64,000 nt of DNA from Cytobacillus gottheilii (GCF_001636345.1 NZ_KV440945.1:896975-960974), one strand, 5' to 3'; shown: positions 1 to 7,957, numbered from the stretch's first letter. The notes: generated by a model from the letters alone, not told the origin. Made by a program: numbers and translations.

Positions 1-384
1 GGGTATAAAGCGATATTCACATCAATGGGAGATTTAATTCATAACCTGAAAACAGAAGAAATCACACGAAAGTCAAAAGCAAGAATGAAAAGAATTAGAG
101 AGGCTGATTTAGTCATAATAGATGACTTAATGTTTATGGCAATGGATCAACAAGAAGCTAATATGTTCTTTCATTTAATTAATGACTTGTATAATCAGTC
201 TTCCATTATCTTGACCTCTAATAAGGCACCAAAAGAATGGGGAGAATTATTGGGTGATCAAGCTATAACAACAGCAATTCTAGATAGGATTCTTCACCGA
301 GTAGAAATCATTCATTTAAATGAAGATAGTTATCGTATGAAGCATCGTTCTACCATATTTGGGGAACAAAGTGTTTCAAAATAA
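1..384 (+). CDS. istB: IS21-family helper ATPase IstB, C-terminal part (partial)
   Basis: The reading frame is open from base 1, so the gene begins outside the window. The visible part has an AAA+ Walker B (VIIDDL) followed by a sensor strand (SIILTSN) and the basic C-terminal tail usual for IstB. IstB assists the IS21 DDE transposase IstA, which would lie further upstream. The Walker A lies outside the window. About 35 bases after the stop, the sequence TTGACGGTCACA could be the outer end of the element, but the other end cannot be checked here. The family is clear; whether the element is complete is unknown. Confidence 0.85.
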   Translation, partial: GYKAIFTSMGDLIHNLKTEEITRKSKARMKRIREADLVIIDDLMFMAMDQQEANMFFHLINDLYNQSSIILTSNKAPKEWGELLGDQAITTAILDRILHRVEIIHLNEDSYRMKHRSTIFGEQSVSK

Positions 385-408
385 CGAGCAAAAATTGTTT
401 CATTCTAC

Positions 409-660
409 TTGACGGTCACAGTTCTTTGTATAAAGACATCTTTTAATATTGATGACAGCCAAAAGATAGATTACCAAGAAGGGAAGGAATATCATGCAGA
501 AATTTTAGCAGAAGATCTTCATGTTGAAGACGAATCAGGTAAAATGTCCTTAGCTGGAATAACTGCAAAGGAAGCTGTACGATTGGGAATTCAAGAAAAA
601 GAAAATGGTTACTGGGATGACTGGATTAACAAACATTTTAAAATACAACAATATGATTAG
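409..660 (+). CDS. hypothetical protein, possibly 5'-truncated by the IS21 element
   Basis: An 83-residue acidic protein with no recognised domain, no signal peptide and no membrane segment. The only start that keeps the full frame is a TTG without a clear ribosome binding site, and it lies in what may be the end of the IS21 element. The true N-terminus was therefore probably removed by the insertion (inference). The C-terminal half (KENGYWDDWINKHF) looks like normal coding sequence. A composite-repeat copy follows it. No function can be assigned. Confidence 0.45.
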   Translation: MTVTVLCIKTSFNIDDSQKIDYQEGKEYHAEILAEDLHVEDESGKMSLAGITAKEAVRLGIQEKENGYWDDWINKHFKIQQYD

Positions 661-684
661 TTGAGGGAGAATTTACTTCTTATA

Positions 685-712
685 CAACTACCGGGGCAGG
701 TTTGTTGAATAA
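685..712 (+). repeat. composite intergenic repeat, copy 1 (right half only)
   Basis: The core CCGGGGCAGGTTTGTTGAAT matches the right half of the composite element seen at 1095-1185, 2998-3078, 3736-3812, 5670-5745 and 6213-6306. It sits between two small genes, like the other copies. Confidence 0.6.
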
Positions 713-738
713 AAATTTATTTAACGATAGGGTGTCCT

Positions 739-1083
739 ATGTTTTTAGTTAGAAATTCCTTTGTTTTGATTTTGATGTTTTTATTGATAGGTTGTAATGG
801 CATTCAAGAAAATGAAACAGGTTATTTAACTAAAGAACAAGTCTTAAAAGAAAACCCAAAGGCAGATTATTTTGAACTAAATGATAAAGTTTACGTAACG
901 GGTATTGACTGGATAGAGGGAGTCAAGTTAACAAAAGGCGAGGTAATTGGAGAAATTAAAGATGGAATGGCAAGTGAATTATCTGTTGGAACCCAAATCA
1001 TCGCACCGAGGGAAAGAAGGGATATTCTCATAGTTTAAGATAATGGGATTGAAACAAGATATTTACTAATGTTGGGTGAATAG
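739..1083 (+). pseudogene. small lipoprotein gene interrupted by one stop codon
   Basis: The first 99 codons give a lipoprotein: a hydrophobic N-terminus ends in a lipobox (LIGC, Cys at residue 19), and the mature part contains a motif of the type NPKADYFELND followed by GIDWIE. This type is common in Bacillus and has no assigned function. The frame stops at TAA (1036-1038). The same frame then continues for 14 sense codons (DNGIETRYLLMLGE) to a TAG at 1081-1083, which resembles the expected C-terminus of the family. A single GAA-to-TAA change would explain this. The 99-residue product may still be made and exported. The start is an ATG behind a weak AGGGTG site. Confidence 0.7.
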
Positions 1084-1094
1084 TACACAAACTC

Positions 1095-1185
1095 TTGAAT
1101 TAACTGGTGCTTATTTTCAAGTTCAGCTGCCAAATTAGGCGGCTTTTCTTATGTAACAAACGGGCGGGGCAGTTTAGTGAAAAGT
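1095..1185 (+). repeat. composite intergenic repeat, copy 2 (complete)
   Basis: The left motif AACTGGTGCTTATTTTCAAG is followed by a small terminator-like hairpin (GCTGCC with GGCGGC, then TTTT), then ATGTAACAAACGGG and the right motif GGGGCAGTTTAGTGAAAAG. It aligns over its whole length with copy 3 at 2998-3078. It lies just after the lipoprotein gene, so the hairpin could end that transcript. Confidence 0.65.
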
Positions 1186-1209
1186 TTGCATTTCTTAAAA
1201 ATAAAAGAA

Positions 1210-1229
1210 CCGTTCAGATATCTGAACGG
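1210..1229. other. perfect 20-bp palindrome
   Basis: CCGTTCAGATATCTGAACGG equals its own reverse complement. It is followed by AGAAAG rather than a T-run, so it is not a normal intrinsic terminator. It could be a protein binding site or the base of a hairpin between convergent genes. The 1230-1373 stretch around it is AT-rich and holds nothing else I can recognise. Confidence 0.5.
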
Positions 1230-1373
1230 AGAAAGTTGAATTTGAAAAGATTAAAGATGAAAATTAAATAGCTGGTTGAATACCAAAACTACCTATTACT
1301 AAATTTTGCACAAAAAATTTTAATTACTAAATTAAGCCGGTGAGTCCTTTTTTTTACTCTTTCCGACAACTGT

Positions 1374-1832
1374 TTATTTAACCACTCTAAACACTGGTTC
1401 ATAGTCAGATAGAACTTCTAACACTTCATCACCTGATAAATACATATGATGTTCCAGATTAGGATTTGTTTTACTATTAATTATTGGGTTTTTATCCATC
1501 CAATTTACATAATTTGAGTTCTCTACCTTAAAAAAGTACGGTGAATTTTTGTTTTTTCTCCCACTAGCTTCTTGAGTAAGTGTATGGAGATCTGGTCTAC
1601 CATATTCAGTGCTAAATCGAAACGACCAAACGAAATACTCTACAGGAGAACTTAGTTGATCATAGATAATTTCAACTTTTTTATCATCAAAATCTTTAAG
1701 TGTTATTTTAAAGAAATCATTATGTCTAATAACTTCCTCAAATACAATTTCTGCGGCATTTTTAGCATTAAGATTTTCTAGTTCCTTAGGTTGCCACATA
1801 TGAAGTATCTCTTTTTTTGTATCCATTCGCAC
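1374..1832 (-). CDS. candidate immunity protein for the upstream secreted toxin
   Basis: A 152-residue, charged, soluble protein without signal peptide or membrane segment, and without a domain I can name. It lies directly downstream of the exported toxin-like gene on the same strand, 12 bases after it. That is the usual order for a toxin and its cytoplasmic immunity protein. The role is inferred from context and from its size and character. The start is an ATG (MRMDTKKE); the second Met is an alternative. The segment SPYFFKVENSNYVNWM is the most distinctive for searching. Confidence 0.5.
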   Translation of the reverse strand: MRMDTKKEILHMWQPKELENLNAKNAAEIVFEEVIRHNDFFKITLKDFDDKKVEIIYDQLSSPVEYFVWSFRFSTEYGRPDLHTLTQEASGRKNKNSPYFFKVENSNYVNWMDKNPIINSKTNPNLEHHMYLSGDEVLEVLSDYEPVFRVVK

Positions 1833-1844
1833 ACCTACTTAAAA

Positions 1845-2279
1845 TTATTCAATTAATCTTACTTTATCCCATACTTGGGTAGTCCCACTAGAAGCAGGAT
1901 ACTGTAAACTCGGATATCCTGTAGATGTACTTTTCGGATATAGACTTACAGTTCTTCCTTCATATGTTTTGAGTTTAACACCATCATCAGTTGTTCTAGT
2001 GGTACCAGGCATTGAATTGAAATCTCTCAATCCTTGATTATAACCTCCACTTTTAGTGTAGTTGTTAACTTTATTAGTACGATTTGTTAAAGTTGCATTT
2101 CTTAAAATTAATGCCCATGCTGCACCTCCTGCTCCACATTCTATAACCGGATGATCATCAGATGCGATAACTATTGTACCAGTGTTACACGTTGGGGGAG
2201 CTGCAGATACCTCATCTGCAAAAGGCAAAATCATTAATAAAAGGGTACTTACTAAGAATAAAGATAATAGTTTTTTCAT
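1845..2279 (-). CDS. secreted protein with polymorphic-toxin-like C-terminal domain
   Basis: This is a 144-residue precursor. Residues 1-26 form a Sec signal peptide with a basic start, a hydrophobic core and a VSA-A cleavage site. The C-terminal 70 residues start with GGYNQGLRDFNSM and end in VWDKVRLIE. This pattern resembles small RNase-like toxin domains at the C-termini of LXG and other Bacillus polymorphic toxins, which often read GGY..AL.DF followed by a KIRY-like end (recalled resemblance, not an alignment). Here the domain has its own signal peptide rather than a long N-terminal carrier. Two cysteines (31 and 48) could form a disulfide. The gene runs into a candidate immunity gene. 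A toxin role is likely but not proven. Confidence 0.55.
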   Translation of the reverse strand: MKKLLSLFLVSTLLLMILPFADEVSAAPPTCNTGTIVIASDDHPVIECGAGGAAWALILRNATLTNRTNKVNNYTKSGGYNQGLRDFNSMPGTTRTTDDGVKLKTYEGRTVSLYPKSTSTGYPSLQYPASSGTTQVWDKVRLIE

Positions 2280-2304
2280 TGTTACACTTCTTATTATTTT
2301 GTCA

Positions 2305-2346
2305 TTAATTACAGTACTTTAAACAGTTATTTAAAATTAGCAGCAT
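2305..2346 (-). CDS. possible 13-residue leader peptide upstream of the toxin gene
   Basis: On the minus strand, a near-consensus AGGAGG site lies seven bases before an ATG that opens a 13-codon frame (MLLILNNCLKYCN). The frame ends 26 bases before the toxin start, and the toxin gene itself has only a weak GAAGTG site. A strong site in front of a very short frame suggests a leader peptide or translational coupling. It could also be chance or a gene remnant. Confidence 0.35.
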   Translation of the reverse strand: MLLILNNCLKYCN

Positions 2347-2596
2347 AGATAAACCTCCTAGTTTTTGTTAATTATTTTATATCACATTTACTAATCTATT
2401 GATTTTTGTTGTTTTAATAGAAATCTAGATGAATCACATTGTATTTATACATATACTCCGGTACATATATAACAATATTCATTTAAGAATATTTTGAAAT
2501 ATTAGATTCTATTAATTATTATTAATTAAAAATTTATGTTATTTTCACAGACCTGACACACCAGGACTATACCATACTCTTATTAGTCTAATTTAT
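2347..2596. other. AT-rich intergenic stretch
   Basis: Very AT-rich sequence between the toxin operon and the next small gene. It presumably contains the promoter for the minus-strand toxin operon. I see no gene, hairpin or repeat in it that I can support. Confidence 0.4.
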
Positions 2597-2815
2597 TTGT
2601 TAAGTACAAGAGTAGAAACTCTAAATTGGGAAGAGGATAAATACGCCTTAATAATCAGTTTTACTGTTGAATATCAAAGTCATTATGAAGTTTATTTATC
2701 ATATGAAAACGAGGGTCTCTTAGTATCCAGACTTGCTGAATCAAAGGAAGCAGCAAAAAAATTGGCCTTAATTGATCTAAAACAAAAAAATTCAAATAGT
2801 ATTCCTTTAAATTAA
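2597..2815 (+). CDS. hypothetical small protein
   Basis: A 72-residue frame from a TTG without a clear ribosome binding site. The frame is open further upstream, so the true start could be different or lost. The sequence has a mixed beta/alpha character (ALIISFTVEYQSHYEVYLSY, then an alanine- and lysine-rich helix) and looks like genuine coding sequence. No domain is recognised. A weak hairpin (CCCT with AGGG) follows at about 2822-2842. Confidence 0.4.
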   Translation: MLSTRVETLNWEEDKYALIISFTVEYQSHYEVYLSYENEGLLVSRLAESKEAAKKLALIDLKQKNSNSIPLN

Positions 2816-2997
2816 TAAAGTCCCTCTCAATAAGGTAGAAGGGTTTTGCTATTACAGTGTGTCATTAAACTCGTCTAACTTATCTTGTGAAGGTTTTATA
2901 TTTTATATCTCTAGCACATTGCACGACGAATTTACCACAATATTGACAACAGAAGAATTTATAAGAGATTTTATAAAATAACCTTATTGAAATAACA

Positions 2998-3078
2998 GTG
3001 TTTATTTTTTAAAAAAACAGCTCAAATTCAGGGGGATTTTTTTATGTAACGAACGGGGCAGGTTACTTTAAAAAGGGG
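2998..3078 (+). repeat. composite intergenic repeat, copy 3 (complete)
   Basis: It contains CAGCTCAAATTCAGGGGGA, then TTTTTTTATGTAACGAACGG and GGGGCAGGTTACTTTAAAAA. It aligns with copy 2 in the same order: left part, degenerate hairpin, T-run, ATGTAAC, right motif. It lies immediately upstream of the exported protein gene at 3135. Confidence 0.65.
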
Positions 3079-3134
3079 TAATCTGGAACTTTTCATATTA
3101 GATAATCGTCTAATTAATAAAAAGGGGGTTTCCA

Positions 3135-3731
3135 ATGAGAAATTTATGTTACATATTATTATTTGCAAGCTTCTTTTTATCAATAGTGATTATAAACAAT
3201 ACAGTTTCTGCTACAAGTTGGGTTGAATTAAAACCACAAGAGATCCTTAATCGAGCTGAAGTTATTGTTACTGGTAAATATGACTTTTCAAGCAAGCCGA
3301 AACCAAGTGATTTTGTTTTTCAGGGATTAGATTTCAACGTTATAAATGTTTATAAAGGGGATATTTCTAAACAATTGACGGCAGGCATTGACTATAATGA
3401 TGTTGGATGGGTAGAGGAATTCCAAAATAAAGGTGGCGAATTCCTCTTATTTTTAGAAAAAAGTGAGGATGCTGATTTCCTAATACCAATTGGAGGTCCA
3501 AACGGTATGGTTCAAGTTTCCGATGGTAAAATTGAAGACCCAAATGATGAAAGAAGGACTTTTTTCGAAGATTTTCTAAAAGTACAACCAGAAAAAATAA
3601 GTGTTACCAAACTTGAAAAACATAATCAAGGTCAGAATGATAAGTCTAATATACTCTTATATGTTAGTACAGGTGTTTTAGTTGGTATAGCAGTAGTTTT
3701 CCTACTATATCGCTACATAAGGAAAAAATAA
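3135..3731 (+). CDS. exported, C-terminally membrane-anchored hypothetical protein
   Basis: A 198-residue protein with an N-terminal Sec signal peptide (about residues 1-26, ending VSA), an extracellular domain of about 140 residues, a transmembrane helix near 170-193 and a basic tail (RYIRKK). The topology is outside domain, single anchor, short cytoplasmic tail. Proteins of this layout, beginning with a SWVELKPQEIL-like segment, recur in Bacillus genomes as proteins of unknown function. The start ATG has a strong site (AAAGGGGG). The gene is flanked by composite-repeat copies on both sides. Confidence 0.65.
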   Translation: MRNLCYILLFASFFLSIVIINNTVSATSWVELKPQEILNRAEVIVTGKYDFSSKPKPSDFVFQGLDFNVINVYKGDISKQLTAGIDYNDVGWVEEFQNKGGEFLLFLEKSEDADFLIPIGGPNGMVQVSDGKIEDPNDERRTFFEDFLKVQPEKISVTKLEKHNQGQNDKSNILLYVSTGVLVGIAVVFLLYRYIRKK

Positions 3732-3735
3732 TTTT

Positions 3736-3812
3736 TCACTAACGGGTGCTTTCCTTAAATAAATGGGAAGCCTTTTCTTATAGTGCTAAAGGGGCAGTTT
3801 TATAAAAGATAA
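3736..3812 (+). repeat. composite intergenic repeat, copy 4
   Basis: The left motif ACTAACGGGTGCTTTCCTTA is followed by a short hairpin region (GGGAAGCC then TTTTCTTATAG) and the right motif AAAGGGGCAGTTTTATAAAAG. It starts a few bases after the stop of the anchored exported protein. Confidence 0.65.
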
Positions 3813-3938
3813 AAGGACAAAAAGTTATCATGCTACTCATTTGAGTAGTTTTTTTATTGTTAAAGTATAAAAAATGAAACCAAAGCAGATTTCAGTCGTC
3901 TTAGCATAAAGAGGTGGGAAAAGAGGTGGGAATAAATT

Positions 3939-4481
3939 GTGAGTAAATCAAATGTGGATGAAATTTTAAATATAGAAAGTAAGGATGAATGGTTTGAAAA
4001 GATTATGGATGTTTATGGTGAAAGGCTAACTAAGCTTTGCTTTAATTATACAAAGGATTGGAATGTATCAGAAGATATTGTCCAAGAAGTGTTCATTACT
4101 TGTTATAGGGAGTATGAAAACATTGATAAAATCGACTTTTTTAAGGCATGGATTTATAGGATTACAATAAATAAATGTAAAGATTTACTAAAGAGTTCTT
4201 TCTTTAAAAGGGTTGTTATGAGTTCCACACTTGTCACCCATATAAGAACGTTAGAGTTATCTCCTGAAATGTCCATAATGAAAAATAGTGAGGAGGAATT
4301 CCTTTCTACTTGTGTATTAGCACTTCCAATCAAGTATAGAGAAGTAATTACACTGTATTATTATGACGAACTGTCGATTGAAGAAATTAGTAGGATCTTA
4401 AAAATAAATAATAATACGGTCAAAACTAGACTGAATAGGGCAAGGATAAAACTAAAAGTCTTAATGGAAAGGTGGAGGTAA
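3939..4481 (+). CDS. ECF-type RNA polymerase sigma factor
   Basis: A 180-residue sigma-70 family protein of the extracytoplasmic-function type. Region 2 is visible at about residues 25-90 (CFNYTKDWNVSEDIVQEVFI, then FFKAWIYRITINKCKDLL), and region 4 at about 120-178 (LPIKYREVITLYYYDELSIE and an HTH ending NTVKTRLNRARIKLK). The start is a GTG six bases after an AGGTGGG site. Its stop is one base before the next gene, so the two are co-transcribed. ECF factors are normally paired with a membrane-bound inhibitor, and the next gene has a matching layout. The promoters it controls cannot be read here. Confidence 0.9.
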   Translation: MSKSNVDEILNIESKDEWFEKIMDVYGERLTKLCFNYTKDWNVSEDIVQEVFITCYREYENIDKIDFFKAWIYRITINKCKDLLKSSFFKRVVMSSTLVTHIRTLELSPEMSIMKNSEEEFLSTCVLALPIKYREVITLYYYDELSIEEISRILKINNNTVKTRLNRARIKLKVLMERWR

Positions 4482-4482
4482 A

Positions 4483-5520
4483 ATGGAAAAGAAGCTTAGT
4501 AATTTACGTGCTGCTATGAATTCATCAACTCATAAAGGTAAGCACTTTACGGAGATACAGAAAAGAAAGATTATGTCCTCTCTTAATCAAATACAAACAA
4601 AAGAAATTAGGAAACCAAATGTCTCTATATATTTAATATCGACTATTGCAGCAACCTTGTTTTTCTTTGTAGTTTATACAGGGTTATTTACTAATCTATC
4701 TTTAAGCGGGGATATAAATCAGAACGATAAACAGACTGTTGAAAATCAATGGGAGATTCGGGAGGAATACTCAAAGAATAATAAGGTACTATTCAACGTA
4801 TCTCCCGATCCTTATCTTACTGCTGGTAAATCATATGGGTATATCTTTAGTTTTAAGGAGTCTTTCAATACCTATAGAGGAAAAGAAATTGAAATATACG
4901 CAATTCATAAAGAAACCGGGGATCGCATTAATGTATTAACTCCATTTAAAATTTCCGAACCAACCCCAGGGTATTCAAGTTTAGGTAGATTTACTGCTTC
5001 ACTTACAGTACCTGAAAGTGGAATTTGGAAATACGAAGTGTACTTTGATAAGAAATTATACGGGGATGTCGTATTACTGGTTGGATCAGAAAATAACCAA
5101 ACAAAAATAATATTACCTAAAAATACACCTTCCTTTATTTTGACTAGAGATTTTGAAAACGTTGAATGGAGCAAAGAGGCAGTGGATTTAGGTAATAATA
5201 TTATAGGGAATGATAACAAATCAGGTGTTATTGGTGCTGATATGCCTAGTTTAAATATTAATCAAAAGTGGATGTGGCATCTGTGGGGAATTGATAATAC
5301 CACTGAAAACAACTTAACAGTTGTTGGGCTGCATAAAGAATCGGATACAGTCCATCAAATCCTGACAACAGGCTGGTCAATTGAACTTGGTGGAGAGAAT
5401 AATGGAGCGGATGCACATGCACCTTCAAGCGTAAATATTCCTTTAAAAGGTGAATGGGCAGTGTTACTCTATGTTAATGATGAATTATTCGATATATTAG
5501 TTTATAACATAACCGATTAA
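4483..5520 (+). CDS. membrane-anchored DUF4871-like protein, probable partner of the ECF sigma factor
   Basis: A 345-residue protein: a cytoplasmic N-terminus of about 45 residues rich in charged amino acids, one transmembrane helix (about 48-70), and a large external domain. The C-terminal half (MPSLNINQKWMWHLWG, then VVGLHKES and GEWAVLLYVN) matches what I remember of DUF4871 proteins. Being the second gene of an ECF operon, with a short internal and a large external part, it may act as an anti-sigma factor that senses a cell-surface signal. That is inference: no zinc-binding anti-sigma motif is visible in the N-terminus. Confidence 0.65.
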   Translation: MEKKLSNLRAAMNSSTHKGKHFTEIQKRKIMSSLNQIQTKEIRKPNVSIYLISTIAATLFFFVVYTGLFTNLSLSGDINQNDKQTVENQWEIREEYSKNNKVLFNVSPDPYLTAGKSYGYIFSFKESFNTYRGKEIEIYAIHKETGDRINVLTPFKISEPTPGYSSLGRFTASLTVPESGIWKYEVYFDKKLYGDVVLLVGSENNQTKIILPKNTPSFILTRDFENVEWSKEAVDLGNNIIGNDNKSGVIGADMPSLNINQKWMWHLWGIDNTTENNLTVVGLHKESDTVHQILTTGWSIELGGENNGADAHAPSSVNIPLKGEWAVLLYVNDELFDILVYNITD

Positions 5521-5546
5521 GCAATATCTTATGAATATTAACTATT

Positions 5547-5570
5547 AAAAAGGTTCTAGCAGAACCTTTT
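5547..5570 (+). terminator. hairpin terminator after the sigma factor operon
   Basis: AAAAGGTTCT, loop AGC, then AGAACCTTTT: a perfect 10-bp stem shortly after the stop of the DUF4871-like gene. Confidence 0.8.
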
Positions 5571-5669
5571 CGGAGATATGGTTTTAATACTATAAACGGG
5601 AACACTTTTTCATATAAGATGAAAGCAAACTGTATTTTGTGTAAAGTACACTTAAAGTAAAGTGTGCTA

Positions 5670-5745
5670 ATAATTAATAATCAAGATCTGCTGCCAATTC
5701 AGGTGGCTTTTCTAATTCCATAAAAGGGGCAGATTATTATAATAA
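5670..5745 (+). repeat. composite intergenic repeat, copy 5
   Basis: The left part (TGTGCTAATAATTAATAATC) is degenerate. The hairpin CTGCTGCCAATTCAGGTGGC is followed by TTTTCTAATTCCAT, then the right motif AAAAGGGGCAGATTATTATA. It precedes the small membrane protein gene. Confidence 0.6.
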
Positions 5746-5782
5746 GGGAATATTAAAATTTTTTTATGAGGAGGAAAAATTT

Positions 5783-6025
5783 TTGATCTTAATACCTTTT
5801 GCTATTTTCCTTATTATTGTAGGTTTTGGTATGTCAATAAAATACAAAAACAGGAAACATCTAAGATTTTTCTTCGTACTGGGCCTCGCCGTGTCAACTT
5901 ATGATATAGCCAAGTATATATTAGGTTTTTCATCAATAAATGAAAACTTGAATAGCGTCATATCTGCTGTAATTGTATTTTCAAGTATGTTTTTTGCAAT
6001 TAAGAAAACTAAGAACTATCCTTAG
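5783..6025 (+). CDS. small membrane protein
   Basis: An 80-residue hydrophobic protein with three predicted membrane spans (about residues 1-17, 27-47 and 55-72), separated by short loops rich in basic residues. The start is a TTG chosen because a very strong AGGAGGAAAA site lies about six bases upstream. No family is recognised. After the stop, about 190 bases up to 6212 hold no gene I trust. Confidence 0.55.
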   Translation: MILIPFAIFLIIVGFGMSIKYKNRKHLRFFFVLGLAVSTYDIAKYILGFSSINENLNSVISAVIVFSSMFFAIKKTKNYP

Positions 6026-6212
6026 ATTTGCAAATAGCCTACTAATGATTTGGCCACAGTTGAATGTAATTCTAAAATCAATCATTGGGGAAACGGACCA
6101 ATTATCATTCCTCAAAGGGGAATATGGTTTAGATTATCTTTTTATAATTGTAATTCAAGCGGAGATTCATTTTGATTTATATATATTTAGTTAATAAAGG
6201 TTGTAGGTAGAG

Positions 6213-6306
6213 ATTTGCTTATTCAGCAAATGGGTAGCCTTCCTTTAATAATATAAATTTTGTGAAGATATGTACTTAAACTAACGGGTGCGTTTGTTCA
6301 ATATCT
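6213..6306 (+). repeat. composite intergenic repeat, copy 6 (rearranged)
   Basis: It contains AATGGGTAGCCTTCCTTTAA, like the middle of copy 4, and about 45 bases later the left motif ACTAACGGGTGCGTTTGTTC. The order of the parts differs from copies 2-5, so this may be two partial copies. It is the last copy before the Tn7-like module. Confidence 0.5.
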
Positions 6307-6314
6307 CCAATTTT

Positions 6315-6371
6315 AAATAAGCCGAAAACATGCAAGTTTTTATTCATTTCCTGCATAATTTCGGCTTATTT
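6315..6371. terminator. long perfect-stem hairpin
   Basis: AAATAAGCCGAAA (6315-6327) pairs perfectly with TTTCGGCTTATTT (6359-6371). The 31-base loop contains a smaller inverted repeat (ATGCA...TGCAT). The symmetric A/T ends would allow it to act as a terminator in both directions. It separates the small-gene array from the Tn7-like genes. Confidence 0.65.
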
Positions 6372-6446
6372 ATATTCAAAAAACATACCGCCACAAACAG
6401 CATTATTTAATTGCCAAATACACGTCTGGAGTCTTCAAAAATTATA

Positions 6447-6490
6447 AAAGGGTTGTTAGTCATGAACAATAGACTAATGACCTTTTTTGT
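6447..6490 (+). terminator. terminator-like hairpin upstream of tniQ
   Basis: GGTTGTTAGTC (6451-6461) pairs with GACTAATGACC (6472-6482) with two weak positions, followed by TTTTTTG. It lies about 70 bases before the tniQ start, in the region where an end of the Tn7-like element would be expected. Confidence 0.6.
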
Positions 6491-6559
6491 TTTTACTAAT
6501 AAATATCATTTTAATTGCTAAAAATATCCTTAAAATCAGAATAGGGGATAAATATAGCA

Positions 6560-7879
6560 ATGTTTACTGAACTATACGCAAATTTTTCACGTAGTAGTTT
6601 ATACAGTTTGGAACCAATTGGTGTTGGTACACCTTATGTTGAATCATTAAGTGGTTATTTTTCTCGACTGGCCAGCCATCATTCAAACAGTACAGGAGAT
6701 CTATTAGCAAAAAAACTCGTACCACTTTTAAATAAGTTGTATTTATCAAATCAAGCCTATAAAGGAGGTGAAGGTCTTTATAAATCATCAAATGGTATAA
6801 ATGGTCTCGGGACACTTGCTGAAGATTTTTCAAATATCCTGCAAAGTCTAACTTTAAGGGATGATTTAAAATCGCTGACATTGTTAAAGTGGTCAAACAT
6901 AGTTCCAACAAGAGGGTTGTTAAGAGTACATAGGGCTTGGTGTCCAACTTGCTATTTAGAAGATAAGGAAAATCATTTTGAAATATATGAACGTTTAGTT
7001 TGGAATTTCCAACTTGTGGAAGTTTGTTCAAAGCATAATCAACATTTATCATTTATATGTCCTTATTGTGATAAAACCAATCCGATTCTATCTAGGAAAT
7101 CTAGACCAGGATATTGCTCAATCTGCGAAAATTGGTTAGGTGAAAAATTACAGACTGGAAACCAGTTAATTGAAATGCAACAGAAAGATATTTTTATTAG
7201 ATTGATTAATGACTTGTTATCTAAAAATCATGTTATTGAAGATAAACCAAACAGGTCTCTTATATCAGAATCACTGAATTTTTATTTGAAAGAATGCTTT
7301 GAAGATTCAAATTCATTGATGTGTAGAGACTTAAATGTGCCAAAATCAACACTCAAGGGTTGGTGTATTGGAGGAAGTTTACCTCAAATTAAATCACTTT
7401 TAGAAATATGTATTTATCTAGGTGTTAACATTTCCGAGTTTTTATTAAGGACAGAGGTGCGCATAAATCAGGAAAGCAATGATGATATAAAAGTAAAAAG
7501 TAAAAGCGAAAGGAAAAGATATGATCACAAAAAAATCACGAAATATCTTTCTGACATAATTGATAATGAAGAATCAATTTCAATAAACAAAGTAGCAGAA
7601 GCCATAGGTTGTGACAGAAAGCTCCTTTACCGTCTGTATCAAATAGAATGTAAAAAAATCAAGGAAATCAATGATAGATTTTTAATTAATGAGAAAAGTA
7701 AAAGAGATAAGAAGAAGTTAAAAGAAGTTGAAGACGCATTTAATCAATTGATAACAAATAACGAATACCCAAGTAGAAGGAAAATGGAAAACATTGTTGG
7801 TGAGGGTGTACTTCGAGAAAAGTTACTACAAGAAAAATGGAGAGCTTTAAAGAAAAATTGTTTTATTAATTCTTGTTAA
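6560..7879 (+). CDS. tniQ: TniQ/TnsD-family target-selection protein
   Basis: A 439-residue TniQ-family protein. The N-terminal domain has the usual start (LEPIGVGTPYVESLSGYFSR at about 18-37). Zinc-finger cysteines and histidines follow: CPTC at 128-131, C156 and H159, CPYC at 167-170, CSIC at 186-189. The C-terminal 230 residues are rich in lysine and contain helix-turn-helix-like segments (for example SINKVAEAIGCDRKLLYRLY). TniQ/TnsD proteins bring the transposition complex to its target, either by binding DNA or through a CRISPR effector. It is the first gene of the Tn7-like block; the start is an ATG behind AGGGG. It appears intact. Confidence 0.88.
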   Translation: MFTELYANFSRSSLYSLEPIGVGTPYVESLSGYFSRLASHHSNSTGDLLAKKLVPLLNKLYLSNQAYKGGEGLYKSSNGINGLGTLAEDFSNILQSLTLRDDLKSLTLLKWSNIVPTRGLLRVHRAWCPTCYLEDKENHFEIYERLVWNFQLVEVCSKHNQHLSFICPYCDKTNPILSRKSRPGYCSICENWLGEKLQTGNQLIEMQQKDIFIRLINDLLSKNHVIEDKPNRSLISESLNFYLKECFEDSNSLMCRDLNVPKSTLKGWCIGGSLPQIKSLLEICIYLGVNISEFLLRTEVRINQESNDDIKVKSKSERKRYDHKKITKYLSDIIDNEESISINKVAEAIGCDRKLLYRLYQIECKKIKEINDRFLINEKSKRDKKKLKEVEDAFNQLITNNEYPSRRKMENIVGEGVLREKLLQEKWRALKKNCFINSC

Positions 7880-7957
7880 TTTAATGTTTACGAACTTCTC
7901 TCAGAGAATTAGCTTTATCTATATATTGATTAACAGCCAATAAAAATTATCCATATA

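Noticed and set aside
5973..6194. A 73-residue open frame overlapping the small membrane protein
   Set aside because: No ribosome binding site, starts inside the better supported gene in another frame, and has no protein-like composition.
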